Of a stretch of DNA of 64,000 nucleotides, positions 1-12,249 are shown piece by piece. Made by a program: the position numbers and the translations under genes. Each line of letters opens with the position of its first letter. Within the stretch, counting starts at the first letter, position 1. The stretch is from Nageia nagi. Its lineage: Eukaryota; Pinophyta. The stretch lies in the NCBI GenBank assembly GCA_050084985.1, contig JBITNC010000001.1, positions 120,156,001-120,220,000 of the forward strand. Reading direction: 5' to 3'. The notes beneath the pieces are model-generated. The model was given only the letters and a program-made list of their open reading frames with translations. It did no database searches and was not told the DNA's origin.

Positions 1-1168
1 ATTGAAATTTATAGTTGTTTTGTAATAGTCTTAGATAAATTTGACCTCTTTCAATGAGGTTGTCCACATACTTTGATATTTGTTGGGGATAGTCGTTAAG
101 AAAACAAATGTAAAGGATCTCTCCTAAGTTGAAGAATCATACCTCATTAAAAACAAATCACATCATATTAGATCCCATTAACTATTAACATCCCATATTA
201 AGTGAGATACATATATCAAGAGAGAAGTATGAATGTGAATCTTCCATTGCCTTTAAAGACTTTGTTAATGATGATACCTTAATAGGACCAATGAGATATA
301 CAATGAATCATTGATTTGTTGCTAAGCTTATCATAGATAATGTAAGTGATAAATATTTTTCTATGGATATGATGAGATAAAATTAAAAACTTTCTAAACT
401 ATATTTAAGAATATAGTGAAATGGTAGACTATCAAATTGTGTTGGAGATAACTATTGATTTTTATTTTTTCTTATAACATTGCAACATTTTGCAAAATAC
501 TGTAATGCTTCAAGTTTTTTTCTTTTTCTTTTTTTTTTTATTTATAGGCTTGTTTGGATTTTTTTCTTGCTTGTGTTTATTATATCTTGTTTTATTCATG
601 TTCATGTATTTTATTGAAATATTGTAGTATCTTATGCTTAATATATTTTTGAACATATCTAACTTACAATACTAAAATAATTGTTATATGACCTATCCTT
701 GATGAAAATTTGGTTAAAATCCTACCAAAAAAAGGTTAATCCATTGTAAATGTTTTTCATTTTTCACTTTAAAAAAATTGAAAATGCAAAAATTAAAACT
801 TCACTTTAAATTTCGAAGTAGGTGTTTGTTAATGTAATACATTTTGAGGTGCATGATGTATATGGGATCGTTTGGAAGTTTATGTTTTACTAAACATATG
901 CTCCTAAATTGAAATTATATATAATTATAAGTAGGTTAGACTAAATGATTTCAAACTTACCTTTTATTTCTCTTGTTTTTATGGTGCTTTTCATAGTTTC
1001 TTTGAGGCATTCGTCTTCAAATTATGGAAACAAATAATCTTTCGTGAGTGAATTTAGATGGTCAAAAGTAAAATTGTTGGTATTCACAAAGTAAAAATCA
1101 AAGGTCATTTATCATGGGTGATTTTAAACCCCTCTCTACATGCATGAGAAATAAGGTAGAGTATCATA
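1..1168. other. AT-rich sequence without recognised gene
   Basis: No reading frame of useful length and no recognisable domain was found on either strand. The stretch is AT-rich with homopolymer runs (for example a T run near 520-540). It ends where the first LTR begins with TG at 1169. Confidence 0.6.
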
Positions 1169-2552
1169 TGTAATGTCCCCATTTTTTAGGTGTTTTCCCC
1201 ATTTCACCTTTGATAAATGGGAACATTAATTTAGGTGTGATTTTGTATAATTTGGTAGAAATTGACCAAAATGATGTAAATGCCATGTAGAGGCTTAGCA
1301 AAGCTCTAATTATGGAATAAATGGCCCTTTTATATATTTATTTTGTATTTAGTTAATTACTAAATGCCAATAATACATGTTTGTAATACCAAGGCAATTA
1401 TATTTATAAATGCAATATTAGTCTCCTTAAAAGAGGCATTGCATATTTTAGCCTTGATGAATGTATTATTGGATTTTAATGTATCTCTAGTCATTAGTGC
1501 TTTCCTCTTCGAGGTAAAGCATCCCCCTAGGTAATTGCATCAACTACGAGATCATTTGAAGCTCTAAGGTTGAATGTGGTACTTCGAACTAGGCTTTGGC
1601 AATATCAAGGCAAGTGGACAATTTCCTTAGCATGGATGTTGGACATGTAAGCATCCCAAGATCCCATGTTGGCCCTCCTTAGCACTTGAACCTATGGCAC
1701 TGATCATTAGGCACTTCAAATCACCCTCTCTTGGATGTTGGCATTCTTGGCCCTTAGATGTGATTTCATCCATCCTAAGGCTTCCTGTATTAGGATATTG
1801 CATACATGAGCACACAGATCACATCACTCCACTATTAGATCATCTAATGCAAGATTAGAAGGTGATCACCCTCTCCTATAAAAGGAGGAACTTAGTCATT
1901 ATCAATATGCTAATTATTGTTATTAAACCCCTTTTATTTGGATTGAATGGAGACTCTATATTTTCCACTTGTAGGGAAACCTACATTTGAGGTATCGAGG
2001 GGAGAGGAGGCTACACTTGAACTTACTCTATCCATCTTGAGAGAAACACTACTGGTTCCATCACAATTGCTGCAAAGGAATTTGGTCTATACCTCATTGC
2101 TTCTGGGATTGTGAGGCCTTGGACCATTCGACATAACTCTATTGGAGGTAGTCTTGGTACAAGTTCCTTAGGTAGATAAAAATATTATAATTATGCTTCC
2201 ACCATTACCTTATCAATACAATTACATTTTTGTTTTCATTTTTCTATAATTGTTATGTTATGCTTGATGTTGGATCTGAAGTGGTATTTGCATTATTTAT
2301 TTCCTTAGTTTTGCTCCCTAATCAAGTCATTGGAATTTTGGAGGCATTTGCTTGTGTTAATTTAGTAATTGCTCATCATAGCTAGATATTAGGTTTTTAG
2401 AGGTATTTTAGCAAGTTCAATATCATATTTTTCTTTCCCAAGTAATTCTTGGATATTTTGTGTATGATTGAGCTTGTTTGAACCAATTTCAGAACTAGAA
2501 GCCAAATGTCCCTCTCCTAGGGAATGTTTGAGGATGAGCCCTACAAGACTCA
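1169..2552 (+). repeat. 5' LTR of Ty3/gypsy element
   Basis: The start is set by TG and by the match to the second copy at 6184. The end is set by CA at 2551-2552, five bases before the PBS. A TATA-like box lies near 1877, which would put U3 at about 0.7 kb. The last 700 bases hold no coding frame. Confidence 0.7.
1875..1885 (+). promoter_or_regulatory. LTR TATA box
   Basis: CCTATAAAAGGAGG-type sequence at about 1874-1888, the usual form of a plant LTR core promoter. It would start the genomic RNA some 30 bp downstream. Confidence 0.5.
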
Positions 2553-2557
2553 TCTAA

Positions 2558-2570
2558 TGGTATCAAAGCC
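2558..2570 (+). other. Primer-binding site (initiator Met tRNA)
   Basis: TGGTATCAAAGCC differs at one base from the common plant PBS TGGTATCAGAGCC, which pairs with the 3' end of initiator tRNA-Met. It lies five bases after the proposed LTR end and fixes the element on the plus strand. Confidence 0.75.
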
Positions 2571-3149
2571 TTGATTTTTTCATCCTGTTGGAATCAAGGG
2601 AATCATTCATGGAGGGTTTCAAGTTGGATATGAAGAGTTGAGATCTTGCCCTTACTACTAAGTAAGAATTATTAAGGAGTTGGATTCTCCTCCTATTGGA
2701 AGTTGCGTCTCCCTCCTATTGGAGAGTTGTTGCAGAAAGGTGATTGTTGGAGAAATTAAGTTGCTGCTAAAGGAGTTTGCTGAAGGAGACTCATTAGGAT
2801 ATTCTATAGATCATAATGCTCATAGTGATATTTGCTAAGAGATCTTACCATCCTATTGGAAGAAAGGAATTCTACATCATAAAGGAATTTACCTAGCATC
2901 ACGATGGTCATTTCAAATAAGCCTTTGGTAGATGTAGATGTTTGGAGTGAAATGTTGAAGGTCTAGGAGCTAAATCTCACCTTTTGGCAAGTTCGTTGGG
3001 CATTTTTTGGACCTAAGTTTAGATTTTGAGGTATTTTGGAGGTTCGACTAGCTTGAAGAGGTACAATTTCAAAAATTTTACATTTTTTATATCAAGTTTG
3101 AAGTTCATTCTTGATAAATCTGAGTTCAGAGGAGGAATAAGGGTTTTTG

Positions 3150-3961
3150 GTAATTTTTAGCTCATTTGGAGTTAAACGTTAGTATTATGAGCCAACTTAA
3201 AGTTGAACGTTAGTTTTGTGGGAGCCATTTTGAGGCTCATTTAGAGTTTTTAGGCCTTATAAGAGAACATTGCATTTCTAAGGGCATTTTGGTGTATCGA
3301 GCTACATTCTAGGACCATCTAAAGCCAAAGGTTGCATTTCTAATGCCAATTTTGAGTCTTGAGCTATATTTAGGGACCATTTGAAGCTAAACATTACATC
3401 TTTGAGGTTATTTTTGTGATTTTTTCTACTTTTTAGGACCAACCTAAGGAGGGCATTGGCATACCAAGAACATTTTGAGCTCTCTAGGAGACATATGTTG
3501 GTGTTGTGAGTGCTTTTCTAAGGTTGGTTCTACATTTCGAGTCCACCTAAGGGTAGACATTGACATATTGAAGCAATTATAGAGGTTTTTTCTACATTTT
3601 GAGTCCACCTAAAGGAAGACATTAGCATATTAGGAGAGTTTTAAGGACTATTTTGCATTTTAATACCATTTTGGGCTAGACGTTGGCAAATTGAAGGCAT
3701 TTCTAGAGTTTAACCAATATTTTAAAGCTATCTAGAGGTGAATATAGCATACTGAGGCTTGTTTTGAAGATATTTTGGTATTTTGAGGTCATTTTAGGCC
3801 AAACATTTTAGGTTTGAAGGAGTTTTTAGATTCCTTGCTATATTTCAAAATCATTAGAAGACAAACATTGAGTTTCTAGAGGGTTTCTCAAAATTTATGC
3901 TCCATTTTGGGAGAAGTAGAAGTGGGACATTGGCTTATTAAGTTCAATTATGTTTTGGGAT
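3150..3961 (+). repeat. Degenerate 62-bp tandem repeat array in retrotransposon leader
   Basis: Unit starts of the form CTACATTT..GAG..CACCTAAAGG fall at 3302, 3364, 3426, 3530, 3592, 3654, 3716, 3778, 3838 and 3900. Nearly all spacings are exactly 62 (one is 60). One unit, about 3488-3529, has lost its first 20 bases. Weaker units extend upstream to about 3150. Each unit also carries a GACATTGGCATATT-like middle block. As 62 is not a multiple of three, the array cannot hold one reading frame, so it is best read as a non-coding minisatellite grown inside the element. Confidence 0.85.
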
Positions 3962-4350
3962 TGCATCACAAGTGACATTACTTGTAAGTATTAACTCATT
4001 CTCATCATGGAAGATAATAATTGATATTTTTTACGAGGTCACTGGACATACTAGCCATTATTTTCTAGCAAATTTGGAGCTACAAGTTACTGCAAGGAGG
4101 ATGTTGAAGAGAAGGAGAGTCAATTGATATTATTGACTAAATTTCACTATGGTATCCACACCATGGAATCTTGAGGAGGAGATGTTGAGAAAATTCTTGC
4201 TACACTACTAGTTGGAAGTGAGACATTAGGACCATTTTATTATCATGTTCAGAATCAGAGACTAGAAGTGAGACATTGGATGTGTGTGACTCAAATTAAT
4301 GTGAGTCTAAGAAAATAATCCATTGGATGTTGGAAATTTGAAATTTGGGC

Positions 4351-4475
4351 TTAATTATTGAAGATCAAAGCTATTTTTACACCATTTTTGCATTAGGTAT
4401 GAACTTTAAGCTTTAATTATTGAAGATCAAAGCCATTTTTACAACATCTTTTGTGTTAGGGATGAACGTTAAGCT
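4351..4475 (+). repeat. Second 62-bp tandem pair
   Basis: TTAATTATTGAAGATCAAAG occurs at 4351 and 4413, exactly 62 bp apart, and the rest of each unit also matches with a few substitutions. The same period as the array at 3150-3961 suggests the whole leader was built from one repeating unit. Confidence 0.85.
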
Positions 4476-5639
4476 TCAAGAGGACATAATCAAATTTAGA
4501 GTTTGTTTTTTGGACCATATCCCATAGGTTGATATTTAATGGAGGTTTGAGGAACTTGCATTTTATTTATTTTTAGTAGGAAAAAAAAGAAAATATTTTT
4601 TTATTTTATTCTTAGGAGTAATAAGGGAAGAAAAATATTTGGAAAATACAAAAAGATTTTTTATTTTATCATTAGAAAAAAAAAAATTATTTTTAGAAGT
4701 TATAGGAAATCTTATTATTTATTTTGATAAGAAAAATAAAATAGGAGTGATAAGGTGTTAAATTTGGATCTTATATTTTACTATGACCAAAAATTTGAAT
4801 TTTGGAGGGAAAGCATGATGTTGGTGTGAAAATACAATTTTAAATTATTTACTAGCCCTATAAGGATAGACATTGGGCTACCAAGAGGACACATAAAATT
4901 TGAGATAAGAATTTCGAATCCAGGCAAAGGAGGTGGAATGTTGGATATTAGGAAGACTTGAGGATCTGTTGAGCACTTCAGAGGAGTTTTTTGGTCACCT
5001 TGGAGGGAGATTACCACCTAAGGAAAATCATTAGGCTTTTTGGAGTCTCAATATTGAGTTTGAATTGGCCTTTCATCATAATTCTCTCACTAGAAGGTAG
5101 ACATCCACATATGCAAGGGTTTCATCAAGTCATTGGCATTAAGGCATTACCATGGCATCTTCAAGTATAAATAATGTGTAGGCTTTCCTTCAAAAATTCT
5201 TGGGAACTAGAGGTTTGTTGCTGTTGTAAGGAGTTTTGGTCATTACATCACCATTGTGAAGGCCAAGATGAGGGTTTCCATATTGGGAGAGCATTTATAG
5301 TGAGGATTGATCATAAGGGAAAAGTCCATAAGAGGGAGTGCCATTGTGGAAGAAAGAGATGACTAAGGTAGAAGACACTCCTTACACCATTTGACTCACC
5401 TCATCCTTATGCAAGTTATTCTAGGCATACTCAACCCTTCCTAAAAATGTTAGGGAAGCATTGAGTTTTCGATAATTCATTGAGGTGAGTAAAGGAGAAA
5501 AATTGCATGAAGTGATACCACTAAGAGAGATACATCCAATTCTCAAAGGGTACAAACACATGTATACTCTCAAAGAAGGATTTTGCACATGATGAGAATA
5601 AGTTACCACAACACCACAAACCATTAAAGAAAGGTCACC

Positions 5640-6080
5640 CTTCTTTAAGAATCATTTTAGATATACAAATGATGGAGGGAAAAGTATCTCCTCATTACAT
5701 TTCCATCATAATCAAAGGAAAATAATGGAAGATAAGTTTTTAATTCTGGTTGATAATGGAAGCACCCAAAGCTTCATTGACTAGGGTTTGTAATAAGGAA
5801 AAACCTCTGAACTATAATGGTGGATTCCTTCTATGTCTCTAATGCAATTGGCACTACACATTATGTAATAATTAGTTGGCTAACCATCAAATGGGAAACT
5901 ATGTTCTTAAGGATGAATTTTATGTCTTTCTGCAAGATAGCTCATAAGAGGTAATGCTTGGAGTATAATGGATGTAGTCCTTGGGAAACATTCAGACCAA
6001 TTTTCAGCAATAAGAGGTGAGTTTCTTCTTCAAGGAAAATAAGGTCACATCAAAGGTATTCAACTTGGGCATGGATAATT
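5640..6080 (+). pseudogene. Ty3/gypsy protease (retropepsin-like) remnant
   Basis: Translation near 5732-5780 gives a LVDNGSTQSFID-like motif, the plant gypsy form of the aspartic-protease active site (usually D-S-G-S-T-H-N-F-I); here the Ser after Asp is Asn. About 170 bases later the frame reads VMLGV followed by a SLGN-like stretch, matching the conserved LGxxWL..LG block near the end of this protease. Stops and a probable frameshift interrupt it. No reverse transcriptase follows; the sequence passes straight into the purine tract at 6169, so an internal deletion lies between about 6080 and 6165. Confidence 0.7.
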
Positions 6081-6168
6081 TTTGATTATTGCACCAAATA
6101 TTCTTGGACCAATAAAGAAAATATTGCTACAATAGTAGACATTTCAAATTTCTTAAAGGCAAGAAATT

Positions 6169-6219
6169 TGGGGAGGTTGAACTTGTAATATCCCCATTTT
6201 TTAGATGCTTTTCCCATTT
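6169..6219 (+). repeat. Polypurine tract and truncated 3' LTR
   Basis: TTGGGGAGGTTGAA at 6169-6181 is the purine-rich priming tract, followed at 6184 by TGTAATATCCCCATTTTTTA, the LTR start. Only 36 bp of LTR remain before the minus-strand copia LTR begins at 6220, so the copia element inserted into this LTR. Confidence 0.7.
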
Positions 6220-6713
6220 TGAAGAAACTAACACTAATCTAAAATTCCTAAACAATCAAGATCACATAAAAGCTCATAATACATATATAACAAACTCATA
6301 AAGCAATCTCATAAAGATAACACAAGATGTAAGTGGTTCCTCCAACTAGGAGTACATCCACTAACTAGATCTCTCTTCTTAACAAAAATAAACTCTTACA
6401 ATCTTCCTAAATTTACTCCTAAACACTATCCTCTAGCATAACTTTACTCCACAAATTGGTGTATAATCCAAAGAGGGATCCTTCTATTTATAGGCCAAAA
6501 TCTTTTTTTGGATCACCTTTTTACCCAATGTACAAAAGCATGACATGCACATCCTTTTACCCAAGGTGCATGCTCATGACATGGAGTGTAGGATAAGTTA
6601 CATTATCATATTAACTTAAATACTTAAAATATCAAAAATATCCTTAAGTATTAGTGAACTTACATAGAATATTATTACAAACCCTTTACAATAATGCATT
6701 ATACATTCCAACA
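6220..6713 (-). repeat. 3' LTR of minus-strand copia element
   Basis: 494 bp, reading TGTTGGAATGTATAATG... from 6713 and ending TTCTTCA at 6220. It aligns along its length with the 463-bp LTR at 56531-56993, including the block GAGGAACCACTTA(C/T)ATCTTG. A TATA box (CTATAAATAG, minus) lies at about 6484-6494. Confidence 0.85.
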
Positions 6714-7402
6714 CTCCCCCTTAATATAATATTGGGATAGAGTAAAAAAGAGAGAAGAAGAAGAGAAAGTAAGAGAGTTCTCCTTCAAATAGATACAAAG
6801 AGATGAGAAATTTTTACATATTTGTGAAGTAAGAAAGATCTAGTTTGAGAGTCACTACTTTTCCAAATACAATCATTAACCACAACCAATTTCAATGTTT
6901 ATGAAGTAGTCATCCAACTAGAAGTCATGAAGAGCCTTCGAGAGCCTGCATACTTGAGGTAAGTAACTTGCAATCTCAAAGGAACTTGCAAGTCATAAGA
7001 AGCTCAAATAATAAGATTATTTAGATGCAACATATTCATATCAACAAGGATAGATGAATCATATAAATACCATAAGTCATCATGAAGATGCCATGCCAAA
7101 AAACTCATAGTCACTTGTTGTATATAAAACATGTGTTGATTATCATTACAAAATAGAGCATGACACATACAAGTTTCTCACATATGGATAACTGAATAGT
7201 GCCAAAAGATTCATAAGAGTTCTTCACACATGGATAATTGAACAATGCTAGATTGGCCAATCTTTTGCTTTAAAAAAATTTGTACAAGTTCCTCATGCAA
7301 AGTGAACTTACCATAAAAGTGTATAACAAAATCAACACTATATAGCATAAAATCCTCCTAGGGGTGAAGTTGTCATCACAAACATGAATTTAACATAAGA
7401 AT

Positions 7403-9790
7403 TCAAATTTCACTCCCCCTTGAGAGCAACTTCACCAACCCCATAGCATCTTTAAGCTTATAGAATTGAGCTTCTAGGAGGGGCTTGGTGAATAAATAAG
7501 TGAAGTTCAAGGTGGATGGATAATACTTCAGGTGTATGATGCCATCAAGAACCTTCTCCCTAATAAAATGGGTATGAATTTCCACATATTTTGTTTTTTG
7601 ATAGAACACAAGATTTTTATCCAAAGAAATAGCCAACTGATTATCTGAAGAAATCAAAGATAAGCCACCTTGCTTATACCTAATTTCTTACAAAATATGC
7701 CTTAGTCAAATGGCTTTTTAGGCTGCAATAGACATGGCATGATATTCAACTTCTATGGTGGAAAGAGAAATAGTAGATTGCTTCTTAAAAGCCTAAGAGA
7801 TAGCACTTAAACTAATGCTAAATAGATATGTAGAGGTTGATTTCTTATCATCTCTATCTCCCCCATAGTCAAAATTTGAGAATCCTAGAGAGAACAAATG
7901 AAGGCAACTTAGAATACTTGAGAGCAAGATCCTTAGTCCCTGCAACATACCTTTAAAATTTATTTAGCAACATTGAGGTGCTCAACATAAGGTTTTGGCA
8001 TGAATCATGCCATTAGATTCATTGTAAAGGCAACATCTAGCTAGGATATAATCAAATATAAAAGACTACAAATTAATTGCCTATAAGCTACAACATTAGT
8101 TGAGAGTTGGAGTTTAGAGAAATAGTGATTTCATGAGAGTTTGGGATCGTAACATATCTACATTTCTCCATTCCAAACTTCTATAAAATGTCTGATATAT
8201 ACTTAGATTGACTAAGATAAGTACAATCCTTGTATTGATACACTTGCATTCTAAGATAATAGTGCAAGAGACTAAGATCAATCATTTCAAACATTACCTT
8301 AAGTTTGGATATGCACTCTTGAATGATTTCATCATTGTTCCTAGTTATCAAAAGATCATCCACATAAAGGAGAATCAAGATCACATCTTTTTTTTTTGAT
8401 TAGTACATATAGATTAAAGTCTGAAAAGCACTTGAAGAATCTAATGTCTGCAAAATATCCTAAAATCTTCCTGTACAGGCTCTAGGTGCTTACTTAAGTC
8501 CATACAATGACTTCTTTAGCTTGGACATAAAGAATCTTTACCTTCCATAATAAACGCTTCTGATTGATTCATGAAGATTTTCACATCTAAGTCACCATTG
8601 AGAAATGCACTCTTAACATCAAGTTGAAAAAATTTCCATCCTTGAGTTGCAGAAGAAGCAAGGATAATCCTATAGTAGGCATCTTTGCTATGGAAGCAAA
8701 GGTTTTTTCATAATCTACATCATATTTTTGAGCAAAACCTTTGCTACTAACCTTGCTTTGTATTTCTCAACATCCCCAACTGAATTGAACTTGATCTTGA
8801 AGATCCAATTATTGCAAACATATTCTTCTCATTGGGATAAAGAACCAAATCCCAAGTTTCATTTTTTATAAGTGCCTCATACTCCACTTTCATTGCTTCC
8901 ATCCAGTACTCATACTTAGAAGCTTCTTTGAAGGTTGAGGACTCATGCTTTTTTCAATGTTGAAAAATAAAGATTTGTTCAAGGTCATGCTCCTTGTAAC
9001 CCTTTAAGTTGAAGAGTTTTGTTCTTGAGGTGACTTGTCTACATCAATATCTAACCAGCTAGGTGTAACTGAAGAGTCCTCTAGATCATCAACATACTCA
9101 TTAGAAGAGATTCTTCAAGAAGTTCATTGAAATTTACATCCTTTGAAACAAACATGGCTTTGTAGGATGGAGAGTAGAGCCTGTACCTCTATGCTGACTA
9201 TTATAACCCATAAAGATGCATTTTTAGCTCTTTTACCCAACTTTTTTCTTTTCTTAGAAATAATGTAGGAGAATGCTTCACAACTAAACACCCTAAGGTG
9301 AAAAAGTTAGGTTTTTTTTAACCATGCCTTAAAGGAGTTTTACTTTGAACGAATTTTGTGGGACACCTATTCAAGGTGTAAATAGCATTGCTCACAACTT
9401 CACCCTATAAGAAACTAGGAAGATTACCTAACATGCATCTAGCCATCTCCATAATCATCCTATTTTTCCTTTTAGCAACACCATTCTGTTGAAGAGTGTA
9501 AGGAATCATAAATTGCCTCTTGATTTTGTACTTACCAAAAAAGTCATTGAATTCATTACTATTATATTTTTCTCCATTATCTAATCTCAACATACTTGAT
9601 TTTAAGGTTAGTTTGATTCTCAACGAAGGCCTTAAAAACTTTAAAACTCTCAAATATTTGATCCTTATGCTCAAGTAGATATCCAAAGGTTATTCTACTA
9701 AAGTCATTAATGAAGGTAAAGACGTAATATGCTCCTCCAAGTGACTTAGTTTGAAATAGACCATCAAATTGTATTCTTTCAAAATTACAC
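7403..9790 (-). pseudogene. copia pol remnant: integrase, RT, RNase H
   Basis: Minus-strand domain order: integrase core at 9790-9405 (GEKYNSNEFNDFFGKYKIK, then an NGVAKRKNR block, the plant copia NGxAERKNR motif before the last catalytic Glu); RT at about 8990-8100, with the YVDD catalytic motif intact at 8354-8365 (LYVDDLLITRNND); RNase H and tail at 7800-7403, with the KYVEIHTHFIREKV block and ending TKPLLEAQFYKLKDAMGLVK. Several stops and frameshifts separate open segments, so no functional polyprotein can be made. Truncation falls at the first catalytic region of integrase. Confidence 0.85.
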
Positions 9791-9824
9791 TCTAAATTGG
9801 AGTAATTATATTATTCTTTATTCT

Positions 9825-10115
9825 TTAGTCCTTGGGAATTGTATATATAAAAGTGCCCAAGAGGGATATTATTCTCTTAGAGTCTCTAATACTTGTAAGT
9901 TTTTGTATTCTTTCATTCTTGATTAATTCCTCTTCTCATTTCTTTCCTTAGAGTGTCAAGAGTTATGTATATAATAGTACCCAAGAGTTATTATTTTCTT
10001 AGTGCCTGGGAATTATGTGATTAAGAATACCAGAGAGTTATGTCATTCTTTATTATTTTATTCTTTAGTGCTTGAGAGTTGAGATAACTCGAGAGTTATG
10101 GCATCTTATTCAGAG
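9825..10115 (+). repeat. Degenerate ~50-65-bp tandem repeats
   Basis: TTAGTCCTTGGGAATT at 9825, TTAGAGTGTCAAGAGTT at 9949, TTAGTGCCTGGGAATT at 9999 and TTAGTGCTTGAGAGTT at 10065 begin similar units containing GTATATAATAGTACCCAAGAG-like blocks. Spacing is irregular (50, 66, and one longer gap). No coding potential was seen. It adjoins the broken end of the copia fragment. Confidence 0.55.
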
Positions 10116-10284
10116 AACTTAGGAGTTATGGCATCTTCTTCAGAGTACCGAGGAGAATTGTAAAAATACTTAAGAGTCATGTATATAAGACTGTCTAAGA
10201 ATTATATTTATTACCTTAGGATCTTCAATAATTGTTGACATAAGTGTCCAAGACTTGCATAAATTCAAAGCCAATTTTTGAAGA

Positions 10285-10765
10285 ATAACAACAGAGCCTA
10301 GCAATTCTAAGAGATGATGTCACATTTTTTAGTGAAAATCAGCAGGTCCTGTAGAATCAAAACATCAATAGAGCCCAATGATTCTAAAAGGTGATGTCAT
10401 ATTTTTTGATGAAAATTAGTAGGTCTTAATAGAATCAAAACATTAATAGAGCCTGACAATTCTCAAAGATGACATCATATTTTTTGATGAAAATCAACGG
10501 GTCTTAGTAGAATTAGAACATCAACAGAGCTCGATGATTCTAAGATGATGTCACATTTTTTGTTGAAAATTATTGGGTCCTAGAGCAAGCAATAACGATG
10601 TAGATTTTTGAAGAATATCAATAGACCCATCGATTCTGAGACATGATGTCTATTTTTTGGTGAAAATCAGTAGGTCTTGGTAGAATCAGAACATCAATAG
10701 AGCGCATTGATTTTGAGAGATGATGTTATGATTTTTGATCAAAATTAGCAGGTCCTAAAGGAACT
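10285..10765 (+). repeat. ~78-bp tandem repeat array, six units
   Basis: AGAGCC-like unit markers fall at 10292, 10369, 10447, 10525, 10622 and 10698 (spacings 77, 78, 78, 97, 76). Each unit reads roughly CATCAATAGAGCC..GATTCTAAGAGATGATGTCA then TTTTTTGATGAAAATCAGCA and GGTCCTAGTAGAATC. The 97-bp unit carries an extra block (TTTTTGAAGAATA) that also precedes the first unit, so it records an unequal exchange. Confidence 0.85.
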
Positions 10766-12240
10766 AAATCATTGAAAAAGTTTGCACAAAGAACATAGAA
10801 CCCACCAAGTAAATGTAAGAGTAATGCATAAGAAGAAACACTCAGGTCCACTTCATCTTAAGTGTTTGACCCCAAGGGACCTATTAATGTGTTGACATCA
10901 ACTCATTTCCACATAATAGTGGTAGTTCTTCTTTAACCAAGTGAACATAATGTCTATCAACTACCATTACTTTGATTACTGACATCTACAGTAGAGATCA
11001 TAAAAATTCAGAGAAGTAGATAGCAACTGATAGAAAATAATACCAAATCATACCAATCAATGTGTAATCAAATAATTACTCAATTAGCTACAGTGCTATC
11101 TTCAATAAGCTACAAGGTCAAAGAAGGAGTAATTAACAAAATGTTAGAAGGATTATGACTCTATGGACATGGCTATTTAGAAATTGCAAATTTCCCAGAT
11201 AGTTATGTTGATTAGTACTTATTCACTATGTAATCTAGCATAGTTGTAGCATTTATGTAAATAGTGCTATTTTAGTTGTTTCATTCAATGCTAGTAGTTA
11301 TGTATATTAATAAAACCCAACCATCCATGGAGGGGGAAAGTATAAATAACTAGCTTTTAGAAATTAAAAAGGTCAAATATTTTAGCAAATTTGCCCAAAT
11401 TTGTAAGAGCTATTCACATATGATAATACAAATAGATAATATTTTTCCCTCTTGCAACAAAGTGCTATTTATTGCTTTTGTGGATGTTATGTGTGAAATA
11501 TTTTCTTCAAATTATGGCTGTGTTGTGATTGCAAGACCCCAAGTGCAAGATAGTTTGCTATTCTTAATCTTGGCTATGGATTGCTACCTGTTCTATAATG
11601 CTTGAGTTGTAAATTTCTTATTTAGCTATTTATTTATTTATCTTTTTCCTATAACTCTTTATCTTTTTACTCCTTTTCTATTACTTTTGACCTTAAATAT
11701 AGATAAGAACCATATTATAAACCAAAGATTGAGCAAAAAACCAACAAGAGCACATCCCCACCACTTTCTGCTCTTTCAAAGAACATACTATTGTGAACAG
11801 TGGAGAACATGACCAGACCAAACCCTTTGAGGTTATGCTATACTAATCAATAGTAGCCAGTTCTATTTTTGGCATGCTTAATGGGACATGAGTTAAATTT
11901 CATACTTGGTGGGTGTTGTTAGGCTTGATAGCCTCGTCTGGTGGGCTATCAATTAAATCCTTCAAGATTATAAGGTTCTTGTAACCTTATTGGTGACTTT
12001 GCTATCAACCAGTTAATGTTTCCTCTAAACATAAACTAACTAGAAGTAGTGCTAGAAATTCCCTTAGATAGCCTAGATTTCAAGAGCTGTTAGTTCCTCA
12101 TAGGAGGACTAGGCGAAATATTTCCTGGGTTGTGTCTCCTTTTGTCCCTTTAAGGGAAACTCATTTTTCAATCGTATTTGACTCATTCCTAGATAATCCT
12201 TCATCTCTTGTACATTCTCCAAGTATGGTTCAACTTACAA
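10766..12240. other. Unannotated intergenic / element leader
   Basis: No domain recognised. It may be the LTR or leader of the Ty3/gypsy element whose gag follows, but no PBS or matching LTR pair could be found by eye. Confidence 0.4.
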
Positions 12241-12249
12241 TTTTTTTGC

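Larger units (their letters stand above)
1169..6219 (+). mobile_element. Decayed Ty3/gypsy LTR retrotransposon, internally deleted
   Basis: Read 5' to 3' the element has a 1.38-kb LTR, a PBS, a long leader of degenerate 62-bp repeats, a retropepsin remnant, a purine-rich tract and the first 36 bp of the 3' LTR. The two LTR starts are clearly alike (TGTAATGTCCCCATTTTTTA at 1169 and TGTAATATCCCCATTTTTTA at 6184). Reverse transcriptase, RNase H and integrase are missing between the protease and the purine tract, so the copy is non-autonomous. The 3' LTR is broken at 6220 by a copia insertion on the opposite strand, and the rest of it was not found beyond that copia fragment. Assignment to Ty3/gypsy rests on the protease sequence. 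Confidence 0.75.
6220..9790 (-). mobile_element. Truncated Ty1/copia element, minus strand
   Basis: Read on the minus strand this is the 3' two-fifths of a copia element: integrase core (to 9790), reverse transcriptase, RNase H, polypurine tract AAGGGGGAG (6714-6722) and 3' LTR (6713 down to 6220). It stops abruptly near 9790 inside the integrase catalytic domain; gag, protease and the 5' LTR are absent. LTR and coding sequence closely match the plus-strand element at 56531-64000, so both belong to one family. Confidence 0.85.

Noticed and set aside
8208-8399. 63-codon plus-strand frame
   Set aside because: Antisense to the copia reverse transcriptase with YVDD on the minus strand.
10285-10765. 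CRISPR-like regular spacing
   Set aside because: Units are continuous tandem repeats without unique spacers, in a plant nuclear setting.
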